From Burkholderiales bacterium (GTDB lineage: Bacteria > Pseudomonadota > Gammaproteobacteria > Burkholderiales > Burkholderiaceae_C): DNA of 64,000 nucleotides. A program made the position numbers and the translations under genes. Below the pieces are notes generated by a model, which worked only from the letters and a program-made list of their open reading frames with translations, had not been told where the DNA came from and made no database searches. Positions 53,816 to 63,365 of this stretch are shown one piece after another (position 1 is the first letter of the stretch; every line of letters starts with the position of its first letter). The stretch is taken from the NCBI GenBank assembly GCA_016191525.1, contig JACPOK010000037.1, positions 248,001 through 312,000 on the forward strand, in the 5' to 3' direction.

Positions 53816-56140
53816 TCACTCGGCCCGGTTGGGCACGAGGATCTCGCGCTGGCCCGCACCGCTCATCGCGCTGACCAGGCCGGCCTTCTCCATATCTTCC
53901 ACCAGCCGCGCGGCGCGGTTGTAACCAATCTTCAGGTGGCGCTGCACCAGCGAGATACTGGCCTTCTTGTTCTTGAGCACCACCTCGACCGCCTGGTCGT
54001 ACATCGGGTCCTTCTCGCCGCCCGCATCGCCCAGCAGGTCGCCGTCCTCCCCGTCCACCGTGCCGCCTTCGAGCACGCCCTCGATGTAGTTGGGCTCGCC
54101 GCCCTGCTCTTTCAGGAAAGCCACCACGCGGTGCACCTCCTCGTCGCTGACGAAGGCGCCATGCACGCGGATCGGCAGGCCCGTGCCGCTGGGCATGTAG
54201 AGCATGTCGCCCATGCCCAGCAGCGCCTCGGCGCCCATCTGGTCGAGGATGGTGCGGCTGTCGATCTTGCTGGACACCTGGAAGGCGATGCGGGTCGGGA
54301 TGTTGGCCTTGATCAGGCCGGTGATCACGTCCACGCTGGGCCGTTGGGTCGCCAGGATCAGGTGGATGCCGGCGGCCCGCGCCTTCTGCGCCAGCCGAGC
54401 GATCAGCTCCTCGATCTTCTTGCCCACCACCATCATCAGGTCGGCCAGCTCGTCGATCACCACCACGATGTGCGGCAGCCGGTCCAGCGGCTCGGGGCTG
54501 TCGGGCGTGAGGCTGAAGGGGTTGTAGATGAACTGCTCGCGCGCCTTGGCTTCGTCGATCTTGTGGTTGTAGCCGGCCAGGTTGCGCACGCCGAGCTTGG
54601 ACAGCAGCTTGTAGCGCCGCTCCATCTCGCCCACGCACCAGTTCAGCCCGTGGGCGGCCTGCCGCATGTCGGTGACTACGGGCGCCAGCAGGTGCGGGAT
54701 GCCTTCGTAGACCGACATTTCCAGCATCTTGGGGTCGATCATCAAGAGGCGCACATCGCGCGCCTCGGCCTTGTACAGCAGCGACAGGATCATGGCGTTG
54801 ATGCCCACCGACTTGCCGGAGCCGGTGGTGCCGGCCACCAGCACGTGCGGCATCTTGGCCAGGTCGGCGACGATGGGGTTGCCCACGATGTCCTTGCCGA
54901 GCCCCATGGTCAGGAGCGACTTGCCTTCGTTGTAGACCTGAGAGCCGAGGATTTCCGACAGCCGGATCGACTGGCGCTTGGCGTTGGGCAACTCCAGCGC
55001 CATGTAGTTCTTGCCGGGGATGGTTTCCACCACGCGGATGGAGACCAGGCTGAGCGAGCGCGCCAGGTCCTTGGCCAGGCCGACGATCTGCGAGCCCTTG
55101 ACGCCGGTGGCGGGCTCGATTTCGTAACGGGTGATGACCGGGCCGGGCTGCGCCAGCACGACGCGCACCTCGACGCCGAAATCCTTGAGCTTCTTCTCGA
55201 TCAGGCGGCTGGTCATCTCCAGTGTTTCGCTGGAAACCGTTTCCTGCTTGCCCTGGGGCCCGTCCAGCAGGTCCACCTGCGGCAGCTTGCTGTCGGGCAT
55301 TTCGGTGAACAGCGGCTTCTGCCTCTCCTTGGCCACCCGCTCGCTCTTGGGCACGTCCATCACCAGCTGGGGCTCGATCATCACCGGCGTGGGGTGGTGC
55401 TCCTCGATCTCGATGCGTTCTTCCAGCAGGATTTCCTCGCGCTCGCGCGCCGCCTGTTGGCCGAAAGCCAGGTCCTGCGCGCGCTCGCGCTTTTCCTTGC
55501 GCGACTCAATGAAGTTGTCGATGCGGGCGCCGAGGCGCTCGGCCACATGGCTCCATGAAAAACGGAACACCAGCGCCGCGCCCAGCACCACCAGGGCCAC
55601 GAACACCAGGCCGGAGCCTGTGAAGCCCAGCCACTTCACGCCGGCCGGCCCCATCAGGTAGCCCAGGGCCCCGCCCGCGTGGTCGGGCAGGCGGGCTTCG
55701 AAGCGGTACAGCCGCGACCACTCGAGCGCGGTGCTGGCGCACAGCAGCACGGCCAGGCCGACCCAGAAGGCCAGCCGCGTGCGGCTGAAGCGCGGTTGCG
55801 CCGGGGGCGGGCCTTCGCCGCGCATCCAGCGCGCCAGCGTGGACAGCCAGGCGCGCACGCCGGCGGCCAGGCACCACCAGGCGGAAAAACCCAGGAGGAA
55901 GTAGCTGGCATCGGCCAGCCAGGCACCCAGCCGCCCGCCCCAGTTGCGGATGGCGCCGCCGGCGCCTGAAGTGGAGAAGGCCGCGTCCTGGGCCGAATAG
56001 CTCACCAGCGCGAGCAGCCAGAACACCAGGGCCACCAGCCCCAGCACCAGCGCGATTTCATGGGCGAAGCGGCCGACACCGCCACGCTGCGGGCCGCCCT
56101 GGGCGGTGGGGTTGTTCAGGGTGTTGAGCGAGTAGGTCAT
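53816..56140 (-). CDS. ftsK: DNA translocase FtsK
   Basis: A 774-residue septal DNA pump. About four membrane segments in the first 180 residues are followed by a short linker and the RecA-like motor. Walker A is [12 protein letters not shown] (about 438) and the Walker B region [13 protein letters not shown]. The gamma domain ([23 protein letters not shown], cited in part) at the C-terminus reads KOPS. Coordinates chromosome dimer resolution and cell division. It lies upstream of lolA on the same strand. Confidence 0.95.
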   Translation of the reverse strand: MTYSLNTLNNPTAQGGPQRGGVGRFAHEIALVLGLVALVFWLLALVSYSAQDAAFSTSGAGGAIRNWGGRLGAWLADASYFLLGFSAWWCLAAGVRAWLSTLARWMRGEGPPPAQPRFSRTRLAFWVGLAVLLCASTALEWSRLYRFEARLPDHAGGALGYLMGPAGVKWLGFTGSGLVFVALVVLGAALVFRFSWSHVAERLGARIDNFIESRKEKRERAQDLAFGQQAAREREEILLEERIEIEEHHPTPVMIEPQLVMDVPKSERVAKERQKPLFTEMPDSKLPQVDLLDGPQGKQETVSSETLEMTSRLIEKKLKDFGVEVRVVLAQPGPVITRYEIEPATGVKGSQIVGLAKDLARSLSLVSIRVVETIPGKNYMALELPNAKRQSIRLSEILGSQVYNEGKSLLTMGLGKDIVGNPIVADLAKMPHVLVAGTTGSGKSVGINAMILSLLYKAEARDVRLLMIDPKMLEMSVYEGIPHLLAPVVTDMRQAAHGLNWCVGEMERRYKLLSKLGVRNLAGYNHKIDEAKAREQFIYNPFSLTPDSPEPLDRLPHIVVVIDELADLMMVVGKKIEELIARLAQKARAAGIHLILATQRPSVDVITGLIKANIPTRIAFQVSSKIDSRTILDQMGAEALLGMGDMLYMPSGTGLPIRVHGAFVSDEEVHRVVAFLKEQGGEPNYIEGVLEGGTVDGEDGDLLGDAGGEKDPMYDQAVEVVLKNKKASISLVQRHLKIGYNRAARLVEDMEKAGLVSAMSGAGQREILVPNRAE

Positions 56141-56174
56141 TGCGCGAGCGCAAGCTTACCGCAACGCTCCACGG

Positions 56175-56849
56175 CTACCCGAGGGTGGTGAGCCGGTCCT
56201 TGATCAGCATGGAGCCGTCTTCGCGGGTCTCGATGAAGCCGCGGTCTTCCAGGTCTTTCATGACCCGGCTGACCATTTCGCGCGAAGCCCCGACCATTTT
56301 GGCAATGTCCTGGCGCGAAATGCGTTCGCGGATGGTCATCAGGCCCTCGCGGTCGGGCGCGGCGAATTCGAGCAGGGCGCGGGCCACGCGGCCATACACG
56401 TCCATCAGCGCCAGCGATTCGATCTTGCGGTCGGCCTGGCGCAGGCGCTGGACCAGGCCCTTCATGATGGCGTAAGCCATGGAGCTGTTTTCCGGCAGGC
56501 AGCGCGCGAACTCGGCGCGGCCCAGGGCCAGCATGTCCGTCTGCACCTCGGCGCGCACAGTGGCGGAATGGGCCTCGTTGTCGATCAGGCTCATCTCGCC
56601 GATGTAGTCGCCGGGCTGCAGCGTGGCCAGGATGACTTCGCGGCCGCGCTTGTCGGAGGTGACCACGCGCACCCGGCCCGTGAGAATGATGAACAGGGTG
56701 TTGGACTTCTCGCCCTGCTCGACGATCAGTTCGCCGCGCTTGAACCGGCGCTTGACGACGGCCTCAGCCACCGCTTCGGCCTGGTTGGCCGTGAGCAATG
56801 CGAACAGCGGCACGCGGCGTATCAGCTCCAGGTTCGACAGCATCGACAT
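56175..56849 (-). CDS. Crp/Fnr family transcriptional regulator
   Basis: A 224-residue protein with an N-terminal cyclic-nucleotide-binding fold (about 20-135, including LQPGDYIGEMSLID) and a C-terminal winged helix (RISRQDIAKMVGASREMVSRVMKDL). No N-terminal cysteine cluster is present, so it is not an oxygen-sensing FNR; the sensed signal is unknown. It resembles cAMP- or general-type Crp. I chose the ATG at 56849, with AGGAGG on the minus strand about 11 bases upstream. Confidence 0.88.
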   Translation of the reverse strand: MSMLSNLELIRRVPLFALLTANQAEAVAEAVVKRRFKRGELIVEQGEKSNTLFIILTGRVRVVTSDKRGREVILATLQPGDYIGEMSLIDNEAHSATVRAEVQTDMLALGRAEFARCLPENSSMAYAIMKGLVQRLRQADRKIESLALMDVYGRVARALLEFAAPDREGLMTIRERISRQDIAKMVGASREMVSRVMKDLEDRGFIETREDGSMLIKDRLTTLG

Positions 56850-56958
56850 CTTGAAAAGCCCTCCTGGCCCGAAGTCCTCGCGATGGGTTCTTACAATCGC
56901 ATGGATTGAAATTGCCAAGCAACTCCCGGACCAGTGCCGGTTGATACTTGCGTTCTAG

Positions 56959-57960
<1,002 letters not shown>

Positions 57961-57970
57961 CTTCATAGGC

Positions 57971-58095
57971 TATAATTTAGGGCTCTGCTGGATTTCCAGC
58001 CGGTAACCGCCCCCGTAATGGGCGAGGTGAGGCCAGTCATTAAGCAAACGCCTGGCGTTTGCGGTGAGTGACGGCCGGTTTTTAGGAGTGCTGCA
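57971..58095 (+). promoter_or_regulatory. rpmB promoter -10 and structured 5' leader
   Basis: TATAAT at 57971-57976 is a perfect -10 without a clear -35. The leader that follows can form three hairpins: GCTGG-ATTT-CCAGC (57987-58000), CGCCC-N7-GGGCG (58008-58024) and a strong GCAAACGCC-T-GGCGTTTGC (58044-58062) flanked by GGCCaGTCA and TGAC-GGCC that can extend it. A ribosomal-protein autoregulatory leader is plausible; no known riboswitch class recognised. Confidence 0.5.
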
Positions 58096-58329
58096 ATGGC
58101 ACGCGTCTGCGAAGTCACGGGCAAGGGCCCGATGGTGGGAAACAACGTTTCCCACGCCAACAACAAAACCAAGCGCCGGTTCATGCCGAACCTGCAATAC
58201 CGCCGTTTCTGGGTCGAGACTGAAAACCGCTGGGTTCGCCTGCGCATCAGCAATGCGGGCCTGCGCCTGATCGACAAGAACGGCATTGACAGCGTGCTGG
58301 CGGACCTTCGTGCCCGCGGCCAGGCTTAA
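58096..58329 (+). CDS. rpmB: 50S ribosomal protein L28
   Basis: A 77-residue ribosomal protein with the typical [21 protein letters not shown] opening (cited in part) and KRRFMPNLQ. Followed after 11 bp by rpmG, the standard arrangement. SD AGGAG precedes the ATG. Confidence 0.97.
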   Translation: MARVCEVTGKGPMVGNNVSHANNKTKRRFMPNLQYRRFWVETENRWVRLRISNAGLRLIDKNGIDSVLADLRARGQA

Positions 58330-58340
58330 GGAGCACCACC

Positions 58341-58511
58341 ATGGCAAGCAAAGGCGGACGCGAAAAGATCAAGCTGGAATCCACTGCGGGTACCGGCCAC
58401 TTCTACACCACCAGCAAGAACAAGAAAACCATGCCCGAGAAAATGGCGATCATGAAGTTTGATCCCAAGGCTCGCAAGCACGTCGAATACAAAGAAACGA
58501 AGCTGAAGTAA
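58341..58511 (+). CDS. rpmG: 50S ribosomal protein L33
   Basis: A 56-residue protein ([20 protein letters not shown], then [14 protein letters not shown] and [16 protein letters not shown]). It lacks the four-cysteine zinc form (no CxxC pairs), i.e. the C-minus paralogue type. SD AAGGAG six bases upstream. Confidence 0.97.
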   Translation: MASKGGREKIKLESTAGTGHFYTTSKNKKTMPEKMAIMKFDPKARKHVEYKETKLK

Positions 58512-58527
58512 ATTCAGCCGCACAAGA

Positions 58528-58554
58528 AAAAGCCCCGCGACGCGGGGCTTTTTT
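58528..58554 (+). terminator. Intrinsic terminator of rpmBG
   Basis: AGCCCCGCG and CGCGGGGCT (58531-58539 and 58541-58549) form a GC-rich hairpin followed by a run of T (58549-58554), 19 bases after the rpmG stop. Confidence 0.9.
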
Positions 58555-58650
58555 ATTGCCGGGCCGACAACGCGTGCTTGTCCGACACGGCTTGCTCAGC
58601 GTTTGCCGGAACATGGCTTCCAGGCATTCCCGCCTCGCACTGGAGCAGAC

Positions 58651-59043
58651 ATGAGCATTCTCGGCAACATCTTCAACAAGATCTTCCATCGCGGCGATGC
58701 AGCCGCAGCCACCACCGCCGCCCCCTCCGGCGCTGACGCGGCCGCCGCCGGTGCCGCGGCCCAGGCCTCTGCGGCGGCGGCAGCCCCTGTCGATGTCGAA
58801 GCCGTGCTCAACGGGATGGCTGCCAAGAACCCGCAAAAACTGAACTGGCGCACCTCCATCGTCGACCTGATGAAGCTGCTGGACATGGACAGCAGCCTGC
58901 AGGAGCGCAAGGAACTGGCCACCGAGCTGGGCTACACCGGCGCCAAGGACGGGTCGGCCGAAATGAACCTCTGGCTGCACAAGCAGGTGATGAACAAGCT
59001 GGCCGCCAACGGCGGCAAGGTGCCGGCCGAACTGCGGGATTAG
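58651..59043 (+). CDS. DUF3597 domain protein
   Basis: A 130-residue protein with an N-terminal MSILGNIFNKIFH, an Ala-rich linker (about 17-47) and a C-terminal helical domain (NWRTSIVDLMKLLDMDSS, then ERKELATELGYTGAKDGSAE and MNLWLHKQVMNKLAANGG), all matching DUF3597. The family is of unknown function, and related domains have been linked to LysM-type proteins. SD TGGAG precedes the ATG. Confidence 0.82.
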   Translation: MSILGNIFNKIFHRGDAAAATTAAPSGADAAAAGAAAQASAAAAAPVDVEAVLNGMAAKNPQKLNWRTSIVDLMKLLDMDSSLQERKELATELGYTGAKDGSAEMNLWLHKQVMNKLAANGGKVPAELRD

Positions 59044-59059
59044 CGCTTCGCCAACACGG

Positions 59060-59087
59060 AAAAAAGCCCCGCAAGCGGGGCTTTTTT
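59060..59087 (+). terminator. Bidirectional intrinsic terminator
   Basis: A-run, GCCCCGC-AA-GCGGGGC and T-run (59061-59087): a symmetrical terminator serving the DUF3597 gene (plus) and the desaturase gene (minus), which converge here. Confidence 0.9.
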
Positions 59088-59107
59088 CTTGGGGCCTGCG
59101 GCGCTGG

Positions 59108-60322
59108 TTATGCGTGGGCAGCGCGCAGCTTCATGGAGAACTGGCGCAGCGCCTCGATGCCGCTTTCCTCAGCCCGGTGGCACCAGGCGGCCAGGTCGGC
59201 AGCCAGCTGCTCGCGCGACTGGTTCGTGTTCAGCCACATCTGGCGCAGTTCCTCGCGCATGGTCACCATCTTGTCCAGCACCGGGTGGGCGGCACGGGCC
59301 TGGGCCAGGTGCGGGCGGGCAGCCGCCGGCACCTTGTCGTCGTCGCGGTGCAGCCAGCGCTTGGCGGCCTTCAGCGGCGACAGGTCGGCGCCTTTTTCCT
59401 TGAGCAGCGCAATCTCGCCCTTGCAGGCCTGGCGCATCTCGCGGGCATAGCCGGCCATGACTTCGTAGCGGTTCGCGATCAGCGCTTCCAGAGTCTTCTC
59501 GTCGGCCACGGGCTTGATGGCGCCCAGCTGCATTTTCGGCACGGTCTTCTTGACCTTGGCCCAGCCGATCTTCTCCATCAGCGAGATGTAGAACCAGCCG
59601 ATGTCGAACTCGTACTTCTTCACCGAGAACCGGGCCGACGTGGGGTAGGTGTGGTGGTTGTTGTGCAGCTCTTCGCCGCCGATGATGATGCCCCAGAAGG
59701 AGACATTGGTGCTGGCATCCGGGGACTCGAAGTTGCGGTAGCCCCAGTAGTGTCCGATGCCGTTGATCACGCCGGTGGCCATGACCGGGATCCAGGCCAT
59801 CTGCACGGCCCAGACGGCCAGGCCGATGGCGCCGAAGAAGGCGACATTGATGATCAGCATCAGGCCCACGCCCTGCCAGCTGTAGCGCGTGTACAGGTTG
59901 CGCTCGATCCAGTCGTCCGGCGTGCCGGTGCCGTACTTGGTCATCGTCTCGGCGTTCTTCGATTCGGCGCGGTACAGCTCAACGCCTTCGAGCAGCAGCT
60001 TTTTCAGGCCGCGCGTCTGGGGGCTGTGGGGATCTTCCTCCGTCTCGACCTTGGCGTGGTGCTTGCGGTGGATGGCCACAAATTCCTTGGTGACCATGCC
60101 GGTGCCCAGCCACATCCACAGGCGAAAGAAGTGGAACGGGATGGGGCCCAGGTCGAGCGCGCGATGCGACTGCGAGCGGTGCAGGAAGATGGTGACGCCG
60201 GCGATGGTGATGTGCGTGGTGACCAGCGTGTACAGAACAATCTGCCACCAGGCAAAGCCAAGCAGGCCATTGCTGAGCCAGTCAATCGCCGCGTTCAGCA
60301 CGGCCCAATCGGGAAGCAACAT
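59108..60322 (-). CDS. Acyl-CoA / lipid fatty-acid desaturase
   Basis: A 404-residue membrane di-iron desaturase. Three histidine boxes are visible: HRSQSH (48-53), HRKHH (85-89) and HNNHH (about residue 222). Four membrane segments surround them, and the C-terminal 170 residues are soluble and partly helical. It resembles the delta-9 acyl-CoA/phospholipid desaturase class. It introduces a cis double bond using oxygen. An 18-bp perfect palindrome lies 87 bp upstream. Confidence 0.88.
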   Translation of the reverse strand: MLLPDWAVLNAAIDWLSNGLLGFAWWQIVLYTLVTTHITIAGVTIFLHRSQSHRALDLGPIPFHFFRLWMWLGTGMVTKEFVAIHRKHHAKVETEEDPHSPQTRGLKKLLLEGVELYRAESKNAETMTKYGTGTPDDWIERNLYTRYSWQGVGLMLIINVAFFGAIGLAVWAVQMAWIPVMATGVINGIGHYWGYRNFESPDASTNVSFWGIIIGGEELHNNHHTYPTSARFSVKKYEFDIGWFYISLMEKIGWAKVKKTVPKMQLGAIKPVADEKTLEALIANRYEVMAGYAREMRQACKGEIALLKEKGADLSPLKAAKRWLHRDDDKVPAAARPHLAQARAAHPVLDKMVTMREELRQMWLNTNQSREQLAADLAAWCHRAEESGIEALRQFSMKLRAAHA

Positions 60323-60408
60323 AGGGGTGGGGTCTCTCTCAAAAACGAACAGCCAGGGGAAACTGCTTATGGTTTGACCCTATTTTACGGTGAGGGGGCC
60401 AAAAGCAA

Positions 60409-60426
60409 GCTGTGGTTAACCACAGC
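60409..60426. promoter_or_regulatory. 18-bp perfect palindrome upstream of the desaturase gene
   Basis: GCTGTGGTT-AACCACAGC is perfectly symmetrical. It lies 25 bp after the RsmB-type gene stop and 87 bp before the desaturase start. On the minus strand it abuts TTGCTT and a TAAAAT 15 bp later, so it may be an operator for the desaturase. It may also be an rsmB-like terminator hairpin (a 7-bp stem with TTAA loop, but only a weak T-rich tail). Confidence 0.45.
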
Positions 60427-60450
60427 CGGGCCTCAATCGGCCCTAAACGT

Positions 60451-61722
60451 CTAGTTTTTCACCCATGCCGCGGCGAAGAATCCGTCCGTGGCATGCCGGT
60501 GCGGCCACAAGCGAAGATATTGCTGGCCGCTCTCGCCGCCACTGCAGAGGCTGGCCGCAGCCTCCACCTTCAGATTGGACAGGATCTCCCCCACCGGAAG
60601 TGGAGTGAACTCCTTATTGGCCTCCCCAAATGCCTGCGCAATGGCCTCGTTTTCCTGCGGCAGGATGCTGCAGGTGGCATACAGCAGGCGCCCGCCCGGC
60701 TTGAGCAGGCGCGCCGCGCTTTGCAGGATGGCCGCCTGCTTGGCCGCCAGCTCCTCGACAGACTGCGGCGACTGGCGCCACTTCAGGTCGGGGTTGCGGC
60801 GCAGCGTGCCCAGGCCCGAGCACGGCGCATCGACGATGACGCGGTCTATCTTGCCCGCCAGCCGTTTGATGCGCTCGTCGCGCTCATGCGCGATCGCCGC
60901 CGGATGCACGTTGGACAGCTTGCTGCGCGCCAGCCGCGGCTTGAGCGCGTCCAGCCGGTGGGCCGAGGTGTCGAATGCGTACAGCCGGCCAGTGTTGCGC
61001 ATGGTCGCGCCTATGGCCAGCGTCTTGCCGCCGGCGCCGGCGCAGAAGTCCACCACCATCTCGCCGCGCTTGGCATCCAGCAGCAGCGCCAGCAGCTGCG
61101 AGCCTTCGTCCTGCACCTCGATGGCTCCGCGCGCGAACACATCCACCTTGGTCAGCATCGGCTTGTCCGCGAGCCGCAGGCCCCAGGGCGAGTACGGCGT
61201 GGCCTGCGACTTGATGCCGGCGGCCGTGAGTTCCTTCTGCACGTCGGGGCGCTTGTCATTGAGCGTGTTGACGCGCAGGTCCAGCGGCGCCGGCTGGTTC
61301 ATGGCTTCCACCAGCGGCCAGAATTCCGCGCCCAGCTGGTCTTTCAGCGGCTGCACCAGCCATTCGGGCAGGTTGTGGCGGTGCCGCTCCATCAGGTCTT
61401 CGGTCTTGACGGCGTCGCACTGGTCCAGCCAGTTCTTTTCCTGGTCGGAGAGCGCGCTCTTGAGGAAATCGCGCGGGCCATGAAAGCCCAGGATGGCCAG
61501 GCGCCGCTCCTTGGGCCCGCTGCCCGACGGCGCGAAATGGTCGAAGCGCAGCTTGTTGCGCAGCACGGTGTAGACGGTCTCGGCCAGCGTGGCGCGCTCG
61601 CGCGGGCCCAGGGTGCGGTTGTCGCGGAAATAGCGCGAGACGATGGAATCGGCGGGGTGGTCGAACTTGAGGGTGAGCTTGACGAGTTCGGCGCAGGCGT
61701 CAAGCAGGGCTTTAGGATGCAT
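60451..61722 (-). CDS. RsmB-type 16S rRNA (cytosine-C5) methyltransferase family protein
   Basis: A 423-residue protein of the RsmB/NOP2 family. The SAM motif is MVVDFCAGAGGKTLAIG, and the two catalytic-cysteine motifs are VDAPCSGLGTLRRNPD and LLYATCSILPQENE. The N-terminal domain is of the NusB type. It could be RsmB or a paralogue; no fmt/def neighbours are seen, so I leave the symbol blank. Confidence 0.88.
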   Translation of the reverse strand: MHPKALLDACAELVKLTLKFDHPADSIVSRYFRDNRTLGPRERATLAETVYTVLRNKLRFDHFAPSGSGPKERRLAILGFHGPRDFLKSALSDQEKNWLDQCDAVKTEDLMERHRHNLPEWLVQPLKDQLGAEFWPLVEAMNQPAPLDLRVNTLNDKRPDVQKELTAAGIKSQATPYSPWGLRLADKPMLTKVDVFARGAIEVQDEGSQLLALLLDAKRGEMVVDFCAGAGGKTLAIGATMRNTGRLYAFDTSAHRLDALKPRLARSKLSNVHPAAIAHERDERIKRLAGKIDRVIVDAPCSGLGTLRRNPDLKWRQSPQSVEELAAKQAAILQSAARLLKPGGRLLYATCSILPQENEAIAQAFGEANKEFTPLPVGEILSNLKVEAAASLCSGGESGQQYLRLWPHRHATDGFFAAAWVKN

Positions 61723-61765
61723 GGGCGTATTGTCCCATCGCACCCCTTCACTGCACCCGCACACC

Positions 61766-62080
61766 ATGCCCGACGGATCACTTCCCCCGCTTGTCGAAAC
61801 CCCGCCCGGGCGCTATCGCCATTACAAGGGGCTGCTGTACGAGGTGGTGGGCACCGTGCGCCACAGCGAAACGCTGGAGCCGATGACGCTGTACCGTGCG
61901 CTGTACGGCGAACACGGCCTGTGGGTGAGGCCGGCCGCGATGTTCAACGAAGAGGTGGTGATCGCCGGCGTGCGGCACTGCGATTCACCCCCGTCCAGAG
62001 CTGAATCGGCCTGCAGAGCGCGCCAGTTGTGCTTAAGCCGCTACAAATTCGGTAGCAATGCGGCAATCGCGAGCGGATAG
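61766..62080 (+). pseudogene. DUF1653 protein, probable frameshift at the 3' end
   Basis: Residues 1-67 match DUF1653: GRYRHYKGLLYEVVGTVRHS, MTLYRALYGEHGLWVRPAAMF. The family normally ends soon after with a VPRFxPL-type tail. Here that tail, ALRFTPVQS then stop at about 62004, exists only in a neighbouring frame from about 61975. The actual frame reads on through repeat copy D to 62080, overlapping purN by 40 bp. One missing base near 61970-61980 would explain this. Either a recent frameshift or a sequence error; the domain core is intact. The function of DUF1653 is unknown. Confidence 0.7.
62003..62056 (+). repeat. Dispersed palindromic repeat, copy D
   Basis: Copy D: CGGCCTGCAGAGCGCGCCAG, then GTGCTTAAGCC and GCTAC-N7-GTAGC (62040-62044 and 62052-62056). 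The purN C-terminus (LLPNL then TAG) lies inside its palindrome on the minus strand, and the extended DUF1653 frame reads through it on the plus strand. Confidence 0.75.
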
Positions 62081-62622
62081 ATCTGGTGTTCCTGCGTGAG
62101 CACGCGCGCAGCCAGCGTGTCCGCGGTGTCGCCCGCCATGATGGGCACCGCCGCCTGTTCCAGGATGGGCCCGTGGTCCAGCTCCGAAGTCACCTGGTGC
62201 ACCGTGGCGCCGCCGAAGCGGCAGCCGGCGTCGATGGCGCGCTGGTGTGTGTGCAGGCCGGGAAAGGCCGGCAGCAGCGAGGGGTGGATGTTGATCAGCC
62301 GCCCTTCGTAGCGTGCCACGAAAGCCGGCGTGAGGATGCGCATGAAGCCGGCCAGCACCACCAGCGAGGGCTGGCGCCGGTCGATCGCCGCGGCCAGCTC
62401 GGCGTCGAAGGCTTCGCGGGTGGCAAAGCGCTTGTGGTCCACCACCTCGGTGGCCACCATCTGCTCGCGCGCGAGCTGCAGGCCGCCCGCGTCGGCGCGG
62501 TTGCTGATCACCGCCGCCACCTGCGCGTCCAGCGTCTTGCGCCAGTTGCCCTGCTGCGCGGCGCGCAGGATGGCCGCCATGTTGGAGCCGCCGCCAGAGA
62601 TCAGAATCACGATGTTCTTCAT
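62041..62622 (-). CDS. purN: Phosphoribosylglycinamide formyltransferase
   Basis: A 193-residue purine biosynthesis enzyme. The N-terminal [16 protein letters not shown] and the formyl-transfer motif [14 protein letters not shown], with later [14 protein letters not shown], are characteristic. It uses 10-formyl-THF to formylate GAR. The last codons come from repeat copy D; the family length and core are otherwise normal. Divergent from yceH. Confidence 0.94.
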   Translation of the reverse strand: MKNIVILISGGGSNMAAILRAAQQGNWRKTLDAQVAAVISNRADAGGLQLAREQMVATEVVDHKRFATREAFDAELAAAIDRRQPSLVVLAGFMRILTPAFVARYEGRLINIHPSLLPAFPGLHTHQRAIDAGCRFGGATVHQVTSELDHGPILEQAAVPIMAGDTADTLAARVLTQEHQIYPLAIAALLPNL

Positions 62623-62641
62623 TTCCGGTAATTATCCCGCC

Positions 62642-63319
62642 ATGCCGCTGCGCCCCCTCTCGCCGACCGAAGCCCGCGTGCTGGGCACCCTGATGGAAAA
62701 AGCCCGCACGGTGCCCGACAGTTATCCGCTCACGCTCAATTCGCTGGTCTCGGGCTGCAACCAGAAAAGCAGCCGCGAGCCGCTGATGAATGTGAGCGAC
62801 GCCCAGGCGCAGGAAGCGCTGGACTCGCTCAAGCTGCTGTCGCTGGTGTTCGAATCCAGCGGCAGCCGCGTCGCACGCTGGGAACACAACTTCCAGCGAT
62901 CGGTCGGCGTGCCGGAGCAATCAGCCGTGCTGCTGGGCCTGCTGATGCTGCGCGGGCCGCGGACAGCCGGCGAGCTGCGCATCAACAGCGAGCGCTGGTA
63001 CCGCTTTGCCGACATCTCATCGGTGGAGGCTTTCCTGGATGAGCTGCAGGAGCGCGCCGCTGAAAAGGGCGGCCCGCTGGTGGTGAAGCTGGCGCGAGCC
63101 GCAGGTATGCGCGAGCAGCGCTGGGCGCACCTGCTGTGCGGGCCAGTGGACGCGGGCCTGGCTCAGCAGGAAACGGATTCGGCAGCGGGCTCGCAATCCG
63201 GCGCCGCTGAACCTATGCTTGCGGCACGCGTGCAGGCGCTCGAAAACGAAGTCGCGTCACTTCGTTCTGCGGTGCAAAACCTGTGCGAACAACTCGGGCT
63301 GTCGCCACCCCGACAGTGA
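62642..63319 (+). CDS. YceH family protein (DUF480/UPF0502)
   Basis: A 225-residue protein made of two winged-helix-like repeats: [15 protein letters not shown] with [20 protein letters not shown], then [20 protein letters not shown] and RWYRF. The C-terminus is a coiled coil ([19 protein letters not shown]). Function unknown; a DNA-binding role is plausible from the fold. The start at 62642 removes upstream sequence that overlaps purN. Confidence 0.88.
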   Translation: MPLRPLSPTEARVLGTLMEKARTVPDSYPLTLNSLVSGCNQKSSREPLMNVSDAQAQEALDSLKLLSLVFESSGSRVARWEHNFQRSVGVPEQSAVLLGLLMLRGPRTAGELRINSERWYRFADISSVEAFLDELQERAAEKGGPLVVKLARAAGMREQRWAHLLCGPVDAGLAQQETDSAAGSQSGAAEPMLAARVQALENEVASLRSAVQNLCEQLGLSPPRQ

Positions 63320-63365
63320 AATAGAACGACCGTGCTAATAATCAGGCCTGCTCTGGAGACACCTC

